Shown piece by piece: positions 26,996 through 35,649 of a stretch of 64,000 bases of DNA (the first letter of the stretch is position 1; each line of letters starts with the position of its first letter). The DNA comes from Clostridium sp. BSD9I1. GTDB taxonomy: Bacteria > Bacillota > Clostridia > Clostridiales > Clostridiaceae. The stretch is from the NCBI RefSeq assembly GCF_900185645.1, contig NZ_FYAM01000006.1, positions 248,001-312,000 on the forward strand, written 5' to 3'. The notes under the pieces are model-generated. The model was not told where the DNA came from. It did not search any database and saw only the letters and a list, made by a program, of their open reading frames with translations. A program made the translations under genes and the position numbers.

Positions 26996-27317
26996 TTAAA
27001 TACCTCCCAGCTAATTAATATTAGGTAATAATTGCTATTATTAAGTATATAATAGCACTAAGTTTGGAGAAAATCAAATGTTTATGGGTAAATGTTTTAA
27101 TAAATTTATAAGCACAACGTTAATAGTTTATTACTTTTTTATCAAAGTATTCTCTTTAAGAAAATAACTTATATTAGTTTAACTTTAAAATTGAACTTTC
27201 ATACTTTATAATAAAAATAAGTAATGGATTTTTAAATAATAGATAATAATTTAACTCGTGAGATTTCTTGGGATAAGTAAATCTTATTAAGTAAAACTAA
27301 TTATTATTTTAAAAGGA
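26996..27317. other. 322-bp divergent spacer with a promoter
   Basis: AT-rich region between tpx and the SDR gene. It contains a good sigma-A promoter for the SDR gene at 27184-27212 (TTTAAA, 17 bp, TATAAT), giving a leader of about 100 nt. No riboswitch signature is recognised. Confidence 0.6.
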
Positions 27318-28076
27318 TTGGTGAACAAGGTGGATTTAAATTTAAATGGAAAAGTAGTTTTGATTACTGGAGGAACAAGAGGAATTGGAAAAGGAATAGC
27401 TTTAGAATTTGCTAAGGCAGGAGCAATTCTTGCTTTGAATTATAGAAGTAATCATAAAGAAGCTAAAGCCACATTGGAGGAAATAAAGGCTTTAGGATGT
27501 TATGCAAGGATATTTAATTGGGATGTTGGATCTTATAAAGATAGTGAGGAAAATATAAATAAAATAATAAAGGAATATGGTAAAATTGATGTACTTATAA
27601 ACAATGCTGGTATTTCAAAAGTTAACTTATTTATGGATAGCAGTGAAGATGATTGGGATGATATAATGAATACTAATTTAAAGGGAATATTTAATTGTTG
27701 TCGTCAAGTAGTGCCGCATATGGTTAGTAATCAAATAGGTTCTATTATAAACATATCTTCTATGTGGGGAAATGTAGGGGCATCTTGTGAGGTTATATAT
27801 TCTGCATCAAAGGGTGGAATTAATGCATTTACAAAAGCACTTGCAAAGGAACTAGGACCAAGCGGTATAAGAGTAAATGCCATATCTCCTGGGGTTATAA
27901 ATACCTGTATGAATAATTGGCTTTCAGATGAGGAAAAAGAAGGGTTAGTAGAAGAAATACCATTGTGTAAATTTGGGGAATGTGAAGATATAGGAAATAC
28001 TGCAGTATTTTTAGCAAGTAATTCCTCAAAATATATAACAGGTCAAATAATTACTGTAGATGGGGGAATGTTATAA
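27318..28076 (+). CDS. Short-chain dehydrogenase/reductase (FabG-like)
   Basis: 252 residues. Cofactor loop TGGTRGIGKGIA near residue 17, NNAG, and the catalytic Ser in NISSMWGN with YSASK are intact, as is the SPGVINT segment. This is a classical SDR most like FabG, 3-oxoacyl-ACP reductase, or a sugar/alcohol dehydrogenase. There are no fatty-acid genes around it, so an ordinary fab role is doubtful. The start is uncertain: TTG 27318, GTG 27321 and GTG 27330 are all in frame behind AAAAGG. A broken ribokinase follows, hinting at a former carbohydrate locus. Confidence 0.85.
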   Translation: MVNKVDLNLNGKVVLITGGTRGIGKGIALEFAKAGAILALNYRSNHKEAKATLEEIKALGCYARIFNWDVGSYKDSEENINKIIKEYGKIDVLINNAGISKVNLFMDSSEDDWDDIMNTNLKGIFNCCRQVVPHMVSNQIGSIINISSMWGNVGASCEVIYSASKGGINAFTKALAKELGPSGIRVNAISPGVINTCMNNWLSDEEKEGLVEEIPLCKFGECEDIGNTAVFLASNSSKYITGQIITVDGGML

Positions 28077-28097
28077 TGTTAACACAAATTATATTAA

Positions 28098-28559
28098 CAA
28101 ATAATTTTAAATCCAGCACCAGCTGTAAAGTTAAAAGAAGAGTATGTAAAGTTAGTTGATTATATAGTTCCTAATGAAACTGAAGCAGCAATACTAACTG
28201 GAATTGAAGTAAATACCATTAAAACTGCTAGAGAAGCAGGTAGAAAACTTTTAGATTTAGGTTGTAAAAATGTTATAATCACTCTAGAATCTAAGGGAGT
28301 ATTACTTATAAATGATAACGAAGAAATATCTAAGGAATCCTTTAAAGTTAAGCCAGTTGATACAACAGCTACTGGAGATTCATTTATAGGTGCATTTGCC
28401 TATTCCTTATCTAATGGAGTAGAACATGCTAAGGCTTTAGAATATGCATGTGCAGTACGTGCAATAACAGTTACTAAAATAGGTACTTAGCCATCACTTC
28501 CTAATTTCTCAGAAGTTAAGGAATTTATAAAAGAAAGACAAATAGAAAAAGTTAATTAA
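28098..28559 (+). pseudogene. rbsK: Ribokinase remnant, 5'-deleted and with an internal stop
   Basis: The frame reads ILNPAPAVKLKEEYVKLVDYIVPNETEAAILTG and later ITLESKGVLLIN, VDTTATGDSFIGAFAYSL and VRAITVTKIGT, all in ribokinase order. It begins in mid-protein at a TAA just upstream, so roughly the first half is missing. The Gln expected in the GTQPSLP motif is TAG at 28488-28490, and the frame then continues through PSLPNFSEVKEF to TAA. There is no frameshift. Loss is fairly recent, since the catalytic GDSF motif is intact. Confidence 0.9.
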
Positions 28560-28567
28560 GCCAAATA

Positions 28568-28596
28568 AAAACTCACATTGGTAAATGTGAGTTTTT
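28568..28596 (+). terminator. Terminator after the ribokinase remnant
   Basis: AACTCACAT and ATGTGAGTT (9 bp) followed by TTTATTT. Confidence 0.85.
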
Positions 28597-28641
28597 ATTT
28601 CAGATAATATGTAGTAAAATAAAGAAAAACCAGAAAAACCA

Positions 28642-28668
28642 GTGCCACCCACGTGGCAAGTGGCAAGT
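28642..28668 (+). repeat. 27-bp GTGCCACC repeat, solitary copy 2
   Basis: Exact family sequence starting GTGCCACCCACGTGGCAAG. It lies 31 bp before the phosphohexomutase start, in the same orientation as the copy 21 bp after that gene. A small internal hairpin, CCAC..GTGG, is possible. Confidence 0.85.
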
Positions 28669-28699
28669 TGCATATTTAAAGTATGGGAGTGATTATTAT

Positions 28700-30205
28700 A
28701 TGGATAATATATGGCTTAATGTGAAAAACGGCACGGATATTAGAGGGGTAGCAGTTGAAAATGAGGATAGACCTGTAAATCTTACAGAAGAAATGGTTAA
28801 AAGCATTGGAAAAGCATTTGTAGTTTTAATATCCAAAAAGAAGAATAAAGATTTAAAGGAATTAAAGCTATCCATAGGAATGGATTCTAGAATAACCAGT
28901 GAAAAATTAAAAGAAATATTAATGACAGAAATTAAGACTTTAGGATGTACTATATATGATTGCGGAATATGTTCAACTCCTGCAATGTTCATGACCACAG
29001 TGCTTGAGGGATATAAATTTGATGGAGCTATAGAAATCACAGCAAGTCATCTGCCATATTACTATAATGGATTTAAATTTTTCACAGATAAAGGTGGATT
29101 TGAAAGCGGCGATGTTACTGAATTACTTGAAATAGCAGAGCAGGGTGATTTTCCACAATCCAGCTTAAGTGGGAAAGTTATAACTGTTGATTTTATGGAA
29201 GTTTACAGTGAGTTTTTAAGAAATAAAATAATTGATGGCATAGATGATAACAAAAATAAATTAAAACCACTTAAAGGTTTTAAAATAGTAGTGGATGCAG
29301 GAAATGGAGTTGGAGGATTTTTTGTAGAAAGAATTTTAAGCAAACTGGGAGCAGATATTTCAGGAAGTCAATTTCTTGAGCCCGATGGAACTTTTCCTAA
29401 TCACATACCAAATCCTGAGAACAAGAAGGCAATGGAAGCAATTAGAGAAGCTACATTAAAAAATGACGCTGATCTTGGAATTATTTTTGATACAGATGTG
29501 GATAGAGCAGCTATAGTTGATAATAAAGGCAGTGAAATAAATAGAAATTTAATTATTGCACTATCCTCTGCAATTGTTCTTGAAGAGTACCCAGGTTCTA
29601 TAGTAGTTACAGATTCTGTTACAAGCAATGGTCTTAAAAAGTTCATAGAAGCTAAAGGCGGAGTTCATCATAGATTTAAAAGAGGATATAAAAATGTTAT
29701 CAATGAAGCTATAAGATTTAATAAAGAAGGCAAAGAGTCTCATCTTGCCATTGAAACTTCAGGTCATGCTGCATTAAAGGAAAATTACTTCCTAGATGAT
29801 GGAGCATACCTAGTGGCTAAAATACTTATAAAAATGGCTAAGCTTAGAAATGAAGGCGGAAAGACATTGTCAGATTTAATTGCAGACCTTGAAGTGCCTT
29901 ATGAAAGCGTAGAACAGAGAATTAAGATTAACTGTGAAGACTTTAAAAATTATGGATTATCTGTTTTAGAAGATATAAAGGAATACGTTGAAGGTGTTTC
30001 TGGATGGAATATGGAGCCTAATAACTTTGAAGGTGTAAGAGTAAATTGTGATAAGAAAAACGGTAATGGATGGTTTTTATTAAGATTATCCCTTCACGAG
30101 CCTGTTATGCCTTTAAATATAGAGTCAGATGAAGAAGGCGGAGTTGAAAAGATAATGGCTAAGCTTACTGAGTTTTTAAAAAAATACAACAAACTAAATT
30201 TATAA
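28700..30205 (+). CDS. Phosphomannomutase/phosphoglucomutase (second phosphohexomutase)
   Basis: 501 residues, clearly of the alpha-D-phosphohexomutase superfamily but far from the protein at 6303. Key sites are the N-terminal NGTDIRGVA, a variant phosphoserine loop ITASHLPYYYNGFKFF (HLPY in place of HNP), the metal loop FDTDVDRAAIVD, the sugar-recognition segment ETSGHAALKEN and a modified C-terminal RLSLHEPVMPLNIESDEEGG instead of RPSGTEP. The variant loops suggest a different sugar specificity. It lies between two direct copies of the 27-bp repeat. Substrate is not determinable here. Confidence 0.88.
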   Translation: MDNIWLNVKNGTDIRGVAVENEDRPVNLTEEMVKSIGKAFVVLISKKKNKDLKELKLSIGMDSRITSEKLKEILMTEIKTLGCTIYDCGICSTPAMFMTTVLEGYKFDGAIEITASHLPYYYNGFKFFTDKGGFESGDVTELLEIAEQGDFPQSSLSGKVITVDFMEVYSEFLRNKIIDGIDDNKNKLKPLKGFKIVVDAGNGVGGFFVERILSKLGADISGSQFLEPDGTFPNHIPNPENKKAMEAIREATLKNDADLGIIFDTDVDRAAIVDNKGSEINRNLIIALSSAIVLEEYPGSIVVTDSVTSNGLKKFIEAKGGVHHRFKRGYKNVINEAIRFNKEGKESHLAIETSGHAALKENYFLDDGAYLVAKILIKMAKLRNEGGKTLSDLIADLEVPYESVEQRIKINCEDFKNYGLSVLEDIKEYVEGVSGWNMEPNNFEGVRVNCDKKNGNGWFLLRLSLHEPVMPLNIESDEEGGVEKIMAKLTEFLKKYNKLNL

Positions 30206-30226
30206 TTTTATAGCCACTGCACTAAA

Positions 30227-30253
30227 GTGCCACCCAAGTGGCAAGTGGCAAGT
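30227..30253 (+). repeat. 27-bp GTGCCACC repeat, left arm of paired unit A
   Basis: Begins GTGCCACCCAAGTGGCAAG. It pairs with the inverted copy at 30327-30353, enclosing a strong hairpin terminator. Confidence 0.88.
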
Positions 30254-30277
30254 AATATTTTGGAAAATTCATGTTTT

Positions 30278-30321
30278 AAAAAAGACTACCTCAAAATAAA
30301 AGTTTGAGGTAGTCTTTTTTT
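30278..30321. terminator. Terminator inside paired repeat unit A
   Basis: AAAAAGACTACCTCAAA and TTTGAGGTAGTCTTTTTTT form a stem of about 17 bp around a short loop. It lies between the convergent phosphohexomutase and alcohol dehydrogenase genes and can serve both. Confidence 0.9.
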
Positions 30322-30326
30322 ATAGA

Positions 30327-30353
30327 ACTTGCCACTTGCCATGTGGGTGGCAC
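30327..30353 (-). repeat. 27-bp repeat, inverted right arm of paired unit A
   Basis: Begins ACTTGCCACTTGCCATG on the plus strand, complementary to 30227-30253 with minor mismatch. It ends 4 bp before the alcohol dehydrogenase stop codon. Confidence 0.88.
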
Positions 30354-30357
30354 TTTT

Positions 30358-31521
30358 CTATAAAGCTAAGTTAAATATGTTTACGATGTCTTCTTTATGA
30401 AGCTTTACAAAGTTTCCAAGTGGACCATTTTCAGTTCCCTTGGCAGCCATTTCTTCAAATCTATCTAAAGGCACATTAGCTTCAGTGAGAGAAACGGGCA
30501 TTCCTATTTTCTTAAAGAAATCTTTAGTTCTTTCAATTCCTTCAAGTGCAGTAGCTTCAAGATTATTTGTATCAATTTCTACATCCCATACTCTGTTTGC
30601 AAATTGAGCAAATCTATTTACATCCTGCTTATATACATATTTCATCCAAGCAGGGAATAGTATTGCAAGACCTGCACCATGAGTGATGTCATAAATTCCG
30701 CTTATTTCATGTTCCATGTCATGAGTTCCCCAGTCTTCAACTCTTCCAGTTCCAAGTATTCCATTGTGTGCAATAGTACCTGCCCACATGATTTCGGCAC
30801 GAGCTTCATAGTTCTCAGGGTTTTCTAGTACTATAGGAACATTTTTAATTATAGTTCTAAGAGTAGCTTCGCTTAATCTATCTGTTAAATCTACATTAGG
30901 TTCATTTGTAAAATATCTTTCAAATATATGTGCCATCATATCTGCAGCACCAGCAGCAGTTTGATATGGTGGGAGAGTATAAGTAAGCTCAGGATTCATT
31001 ATTGCAAATACTGGTCTCATAAGGTCGCTTCCAACAGCTCTTTTGTACCAGCCATCTTCATTTGTTATAACGGAACCTGTACTAGCTTCACTTCCAGCTG
31101 CAGGTATAGTTAAAATTACTCCCACAGGAAGAGTAGAATTTACTACAGCTTTTCTTGTATAAAAATCCCATACATTTCCATCGTAAGATGTACCTATTCC
31201 AATAGCTTTAGCAGAATCAATTACACTTCCTCCACCAACAGCTAAAATTAAGTCTATATTATTTTTATGACAAAGCTCTATGCCTGCACGTACTAAACTT
31301 AATCTAGGATTTGGCTTAACTCCTCCAAGTTCAAATATTTCTATGCCTGCATCCTTTAAAGATTTAATTACTCTATCATAAAGACCAGATTTTTTTATAC
31401 TTCCACCACCGTAGTGAAGTAAAACTTTTTTACCATATTTTTTAGTTTCATTTCCAACTTCATTTTCTGTATCTTTACCAAAAATAATTTTTGTAGCATT
31501 TTGATAACTAAAATTAATCAT
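30358..31521 (-). CDS. Iron-containing alcohol (butanol) dehydrogenase
   Basis: 387 residues, family III Fe-ADH of the BdhA/YqhD type. The NAD(P) site AVGGGSVIDSAKAIG near residue 96 and the metal ligands in GAADMMAHIFERYF and DWGTHDMEHEISGIYDITHGAGLAILFP are conserved. It reduces butyraldehyde, acetaldehyde or similar aldehydes, usually with NADPH, as an electron sink in solvent-type fermentation. ATG with AGGAGG site. The gene is framed on both sides by paired 27-bp repeats, an unusual context. Confidence 0.94.
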   Translation of the reverse strand: MINFSYQNATKIIFGKDTENEVGNETKKYGKKVLLHYGGGSIKKSGLYDRVIKSLKDAGIEIFELGGVKPNPRLSLVRAGIELCHKNNIDLILAVGGGSVIDSAKAIGIGTSYDGNVWDFYTRKAVVNSTLPVGVILTIPAAGSEASTGSVITNEDGWYKRAVGSDLMRPVFAIMNPELTYTLPPYQTAAGAADMMAHIFERYFTNEPNVDLTDRLSEATLRTIIKNVPIVLENPENYEARAEIMWAGTIAHNGILGTGRVEDWGTHDMEHEISGIYDITHGAGLAILFPAWMKYVYKQDVNRFAQFANRVWDVEIDTNNLEATALEGIERTKDFFKKIGMPVSLTEANVPLDRFEEMAAKGTENGPLGNFVKLHKEDIVNIFNLAL

Positions 31522-31574
31522 GTTTTTAGCCTCCTTAGTTATACTTCTATATAAAGTTTATTATATCATTTTTA

Positions 31575-31601
31575 GCGCCACTCAAGTGACAGGTGGCAAG
31601 T
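31575..31601 (+). repeat. 27-bp repeat, left arm of paired unit B (diverged)
   Basis: Begins GCGCCACTCAAGTGACAGG; about five differences from copy 2 of the family. Its inverted partner is 52 bp away. Confidence 0.8.
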
Positions 31602-31653
31602 AAAATTTAGATTGATAAAAAATTTATATACAGCATGTTTTTTATAAGCTTTA

Positions 31654-31680
31654 ACTTGCCACTTGCCATGTGGGTGGCAC
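31654..31680 (-). repeat. 27-bp repeat, inverted right arm of paired unit B
   Basis: Begins ACTTGCCACTTGCCATG on the plus strand and is identical to the right arm of unit A. It ends 7 bp before the -35 of the guanidine riboswitch promoter. Confidence 0.85.
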
Positions 31681-31687
31681 TTAAATA

Positions 31688-31716
31688 TTGACTATGTTAG
31701 GAAATTTTGTTATATT
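31688..31716 (+). promoter_or_regulatory. Promoter of the guanidine riboswitch transcript
   Basis: TTGACT (31688-31693), 17 bp, TATATT (31711-31716). Confidence 0.8.
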
Positions 31717-31747
31717 AAGATATATAAGTACATACATTTTAAAAGTT

Positions 31748-31870
31748 TTATAGGGTTCCGCAACTTTAAAGTAGAGCTGGTCTGGTCCGAGATAAAACGT
31801 ACAGTTTAACTGTATACACGGAAGGATAAAAGCCTGGGAGGTATTTCAAATATCTACGTTGGCTTTTTTA
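31748..31870 (+). ncRNA. Guanidine-I (ykkC) riboswitch with terminator
   Basis: The aptamer signature is clear: TAGGGTTCCGC near the 5' end, CTGGTCCGAGA at about 31782-31792, then ACACGGAAGGATAAAAGCC at about 31816-31834. The 3' AAAGCC pairs with GGCTTT and an inner AGGTATT/AATATCT helix, forming a terminator followed by TTTTTATTTT. Guanidinium binding should disrupt it and turn on the downstream exporter. Ligand and mechanism are established for the family. Confidence 0.93.
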
Positions 31871-31953
31871 TTTTAGTGATTTTTAAGAGAGCTAGCAATG
31901 TATTTGCGAATAAATATTTTTATACTGATAAGTAATTATTAAGGGGGAAAGTT

Positions 31954-32274
31954 ATGCAGTGGATTTTTTTAGTAATAGCAGGAGTTTTTGAAGTATGGTG
32001 GGCCATAGGGCTGAAGTATTCACATGGATTTACAAAATTAGTGCCAAGTTTATTCACAGCAGTAGGAATGGCAGCAAGTTTATACTTTTTATCATTAGCA
32101 TTGAAAAACCTTCCATTAGGAACTGCATATGCAGTTTGGACTGGAATTGGTACCGTTGGAACTGTGATTTTAGGAGTAATATTGTTTAAAGAACCGATAG
32201 ACATCACTCGATTAGTTTGTATTGGATTTATAGTAGTTGGGATTGTTGGACTAAAATTAGTATCACCTCATTAA
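31954..32274 (+). CDS. gdx: Guanidinium exporter (SMR family)
   Basis: 106 residues, four transmembrane helices. The essential Glu13 lies in FLVIAGVFEVWWAIGLKYSHGFTKL, and the Gdx/SugE signature includes WAIGLKYS and TAYAVWTGIGTVGTVI. It is a dual-topology homodimer exchanging guanidinium for protons. The guanidine-I riboswitch immediately upstream fixes the Gdx assignment over the EmrE drug-exporter branch. Ribosome site AAGGGGG. Confidence 0.96.
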   Translation: MQWIFLVIAGVFEVWWAIGLKYSHGFTKLVPSLFTAVGMAASLYFLSLALKNLPLGTAYAVWTGIGTVGTVILGVILFKEPIDITRLVCIGFIVVGIVGLKLVSPH

Positions 32275-32403
32275 TTAAAGTTTATAGAAAGATTTTTTCA
32301 CTTCGATAAATATATTATTATGACAAAATATAAAGAAATAAAGTTTATAATTATGATATACTCTTAAAGTAGTATAAAAGTTTGCATGTGTAGGAGTGAA
32401 AAT

Positions 32404-33057
32404 ATGAAGTTTAATAAAAAGTATCTTTTGGTTTTAGTTGTGGCAATTTTATTTCTTAATGGGTGCAGTAAATTTTCTAATACTACTTTAAAAAAAGAAG
32501 TAGTTATGGATGAAAAGATTCAACAAAGTTTGGATGCATTTTTTACTTATTTTTCTGAAGCAAACGTAAAGGATTTTAAAGAAAATGAATTGACAGAAGA
32601 AGAAATGATAAATTTCTCAGTGTATTATAACTTTATAAATGCCTTTGATAAATTTACTGTTATTAAGGAAAGATGTTGTGCACTTATTGAATCAAAGTAT
32701 GTAAAAGAAAGTGAAAGTTATTTCTTTGGCAAACAAGCTTCAAGGCATGAATCTACAAGTAAATATGAAATTTTAGATAATAAGTATAAGGTGTTTTTAG
32801 CAAACAAAGGGGAACTAACGATTTCGAAAACAGATAAACTATATGATTTGGGAAATGAAGAATATTTAGCTCAGTTAAGTATCTATAATGTTAATGGATT
32901 TGAGGAAGATTTAAAGAGCATTTTTGAAGAACTTAAAAAAGGTGATAGTAAATTTATAAAACTTAAAGGTAAAAAAATAGCTAAGATAAAAAAGATAAAT
33001 GAAAATGGAAATGAAAGATTTATTTTATTGTCTTATGAAACTGAGCAGGATAAATAA
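32404..33057 (+). CDS. Predicted lipoprotein of unknown function
   Basis: 217 residues from ATG 32404, with TAGGAG at the right spacing. Signal peptide MKFNKKYLLVLVVAILFLNGC with lipid-modified Cys21. The mature part is charged and soluble, with no motif I recognise. It is preceded by AT-rich DNA and followed by a hairpin terminator, so it is a monocistron on the outer face of the membrane. Confidence 0.75.
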   Translation: MKFNKKYLLVLVVAILFLNGCSKFSNTTLKKEVVMDEKIQQSLDAFFTYFSEANVKDFKENELTEEEMINFSVYYNFINAFDKFTVIKERCCALIESKYVKESESYFFGKQASRHESTSKYEILDNKYKVFLANKGELTISKTDKLYDLGNEEYLAQLSIYNVNGFEEDLKSIFEELKKGDSKFIKLKGKKIAKIKKINENGNERFILLSYETEQDK

Positions 33058-33081
33058 GCAGTATAATAAGAAAAACAAGAA

Positions 33082-33115
33082 GCGTCCTAATGATTTAGGA
33101 TGCCTTTTTATTTTT
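33082..33115 (+). terminator. Terminator after the lipoprotein gene
   Basis: GCGTCCTAA and TTAGGATGC (one G.T pair) followed by CTTTTTATTTTT. Confidence 0.85.
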
Positions 33116-33248
33116 AAGAAACTGTTAAGATTTAAGAGGCTTTAATAATAAGATTTTTATGTTAAGCTATAATTTGAGCATAATACTATATTAAATTAAA
33201 TAAATGTATTAAAATATATATGTTAAATTATTGAGGGAGAGATTAAAT

Positions 33249-33953
33249 ATGGAAAAGGAAGTTATTTTGATAGTAGATGATGATATAGAAATAGCAAATC
33301 TTATAGCTATATATCTTCAAAATGAAGGATATGAAGTTATTAAAGCAGAAAATGGATTAAGAGCATTAGAAGTATTAAATAGTACTAATGTTGACCTTAT
33401 ATTATTAGATATAATGATGCCTCAAATGGACGGAATACAAGCTTGTATGAAAATAAGAGAAGAAAAGAATATGCCCATAATTATGCTATCTGCAAAAACT
33501 GAGGATATGGATAAGATATTGGGACTTACCGCAGGGGCAGATGATTATATAGGAAAGCCATTTAATCCGTTAGAACTTATAGCTAGAGTAAAGTCTCAGC
33601 TTAGAAGATATAAGAAGTTTAATGGTTCTATTTCTAGTGTAATTAGTGAAAATATTATAGAAATAGATGAACTTAGTATAAATGTAGATACACATCAAGT
33701 TAAAGTTGGAGAAAGAGAAGTAAAGCTTACTCCAAGGGAATTTGGGATATTAGAGCTTTTAGCAAGAAATAAAGGAATAATCTTCAGTAATGAAAAAATA
33801 TATGAAAGAGTATGGAAGGAAGAATTCTTTAAATCAGATAATACTGTTATGGTGCATATAAGAAAACTTAGAGAAAAATTAGAGGATGATTCTAGAAATC
33901 CTAAATACATAAAGACTGTATGGGGTGTAGGATACAAAGTAGAAAATATATAA
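33249..33953 (+). CDS. OmpR/PhoB-family response regulator
   Basis: 234 residues from ATG 33249; an in-frame TTG at 33231 lies inside the ribosome site GAGGGAGAG. Receiver domain VILIVDDDIEIANLI with phospho-acceptor Asp near 54 in LILLDIMMPQMDG, the Thr/Ser switch LSAK, and Lys in GKPFNPLELIARV. The C-terminal winged helix reads KLTPREFGILELLARNKGIIFSNEKIYERVWKE and HIRKLREKLEDD. It forms an operon with the kinase 14 bp downstream. VanR-type regulators are the nearest style. The signal is unknown. Confidence 0.95.
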   Translation: MEKEVILIVDDDIEIANLIAIYLQNEGYEVIKAENGLRALEVLNSTNVDLILLDIMMPQMDGIQACMKIREEKNMPIIMLSAKTEDMDKILGLTAGADDYIGKPFNPLELIARVKSQLRRYKKFNGSISSVISENIIEIDELSINVDTHQVKVGEREVKLTPREFGILELLARNKGIIFSNEKIYERVWKEEFFKSDNTVMVHIRKLREKLEDDSRNPKYIKTVWGVGYKVENI

Positions 33954-33967
33954 TTTAGAGGTGAGAT

Positions 33968-35500
33968 ATGAAACGGTTATTTTATGGTTTGGTAAGATTC
34001 TTTACTGCACCCATTAGATTGATGTTAAGACCTTTAAAAAAACCTTATAGAAAAGTTGAAAGAAGGGTAAATCAAAACTTAAGATGGCAGCTTATAGTTG
34101 TATTTGCTATATGTTTTTTTGCTTCTGTAATGATGTTTTTCCTGGGAAATTCGTTTTTTCAAAAGAGAAGCTATTACACAGATATTGATTATTCAAGAAG
34201 TATACATGATATGCAAAATCAATCCTATTATATTGTGAGTGAGATTTATAATAAACAGATAAGCTCTAAGGATAAAGAAGATATAGAAAATATAATAAAT
34301 AAGCATAATAACAACAATACAAAAATACTTATATCTGACCTAAAGGGAAAAATACTTTATAAATCTTCTAATGCTGAAGAAAGTTACATAGACATATCTA
34401 TGGCCTTGAAAAATTCTATTAAGTTTAATCAATCTATGAATACCGAAGGCTATGAAAATTATAAAGGGGAGTTTATAGCTTTTTATCCACTGCAGTTTAA
34501 AGATGGAGAAGTGTCTTATGTAATATTAAAAGGTGTACCTATTGGAGATATAACTCGTAAGGAAATAAATAGGCAAAATTCATTTATAGCTCTGCTTTGG
34601 GCAGTTATGTTTTTTATTGGGTTGTTTTTTATAATTACAGGAAAAAGGGTTCAGTATTTGCAAAGTATAGCAACAACTATAATGAGTATGTCTAAAGGAG
34701 ATTTAAAGCAAAGGGTACCTTTAATAGGAGAAGACGAATTAACGGTACTTGCACAAAATATAAATTTTATGGCTGAAGAGCTAAATAATAAAATAGAAGT
34801 AGAGAGAGAATTAGAGAAAACTAAAAGCGAACTTATTACTAATGTTTCTCATGATTTAAGAACACCTTTAACATCTATACTTGGATATTTAAATTTGATA
34901 AAGGATAAGAAATTTAGTGATGAAAATCAGCTAATGGAGTATTCGGGGATTGCATATAACAAATCTGTTAAGCTAAAAAAGTTAATAGATGAGCTCTTTG
35001 AATATACTAAGTTATCTGGAGAAGGAGTAAAGTTAAATATATCTTTAATATCACTAAATGAATTATTAGAGCAGCTCTTAGAAGAATTTGTTCCGGTATT
35101 TGAAGAAAATAATTTAGTGATAATAAAAGATATAAGAAAAGAAAATATTAGGCTCTACGCAGATGGAGAAAAGATAGCAAGAGTTTTTGAAAACTTATTA
35201 GGAAATGCTATAAGATATAGCTATAAACCTGGAGAAATAAGAGTAGGTTTGTATGAAGAAGATAAAAAAGTTGTTTTTTATATAAGTAATAAGGGCAATA
35301 ATATTCCAAAGGATGAACTAAATAAGATTTTTGATAGATTCTATAGGGTGGAAAAATCCAGATCACAGTCTACTGGAGGAAGTGGACTAGGACTTGCCAT
35401 ATGTAAAAATATTGTTAAACTTCACAAAGGATCTATATATGCTAGTTCCGAAGACGATACAATTACTTTTAAAGTATATTTAAATAATAAAGCTGAATAA
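33968..35500 (+). CDS. Sensor histidine kinase, VanS-like
   Basis: 510 residues. A basic N-terminal stretch precedes TM1 (LIVVFAICFFASVMMFFLG), an extracytoplasmic sensor of about 130 residues, TM2 (ALLWAVMFFIGLFFIITG), a HAMP domain (SIATTIMSMSKGDLKQRVPLIGEDELTVLAQNINFM), HisKA with VSHDLRTPLTSILGY (His about 296), then HATPase motifs LLGNAIRYS, NKIFDRFYRVEKSRS and GGSGLGLAICKNI. It phosphorylates the regulator encoded just before it. Its small extracytoplasmic domain gives no ligand clue. A weak hairpin terminator follows near 35549-35572. Confidence 0.94.
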   Translation: MKRLFYGLVRFFTAPIRLMLRPLKKPYRKVERRVNQNLRWQLIVVFAICFFASVMMFFLGNSFFQKRSYYTDIDYSRSIHDMQNQSYYIVSEIYNKQISSKDKEDIENIINKHNNNNTKILISDLKGKILYKSSNAEESYIDISMALKNSIKFNQSMNTEGYENYKGEFIAFYPLQFKDGEVSYVILKGVPIGDITRKEINRQNSFIALLWAVMFFIGLFFIITGKRVQYLQSIATTIMSMSKGDLKQRVPLIGEDELTVLAQNINFMAEELNNKIEVERELEKTKSELITNVSHDLRTPLTSILGYLNLIKDKKFSDENQLMEYSGIAYNKSVKLKKLIDELFEYTKLSGEGVKLNISLISLNELLEQLLEEFVPVFEENNLVIIKDIRKENIRLYADGEKIARVFENLLGNAIRYSYKPGEIRVGLYEEDKKVVFYISNKGNNIPKDELNKIFDRFYRVEKSRSQSTGGSGLGLAICKNIVKLHKGSIYASSEDDTITFKVYLNNKAE

Positions 35501-35649
35501 CATAGCATAATAATTAAAAAATAAAGTAATAAACGCATATTTATGAAAAATGAGGCACAATGGCCTTATTTTTTTATTATAAAAATACACAATATTACAA
35601 ACTTTTGGTATAATTTATTTGAAATACTTTTTAAGGGGGCAGGGAAGAT

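Noticed and set aside
28098-28559. Functional ribokinase
   Set aside because: The first half is absent and there is an in-frame TAG at 28488-28490.
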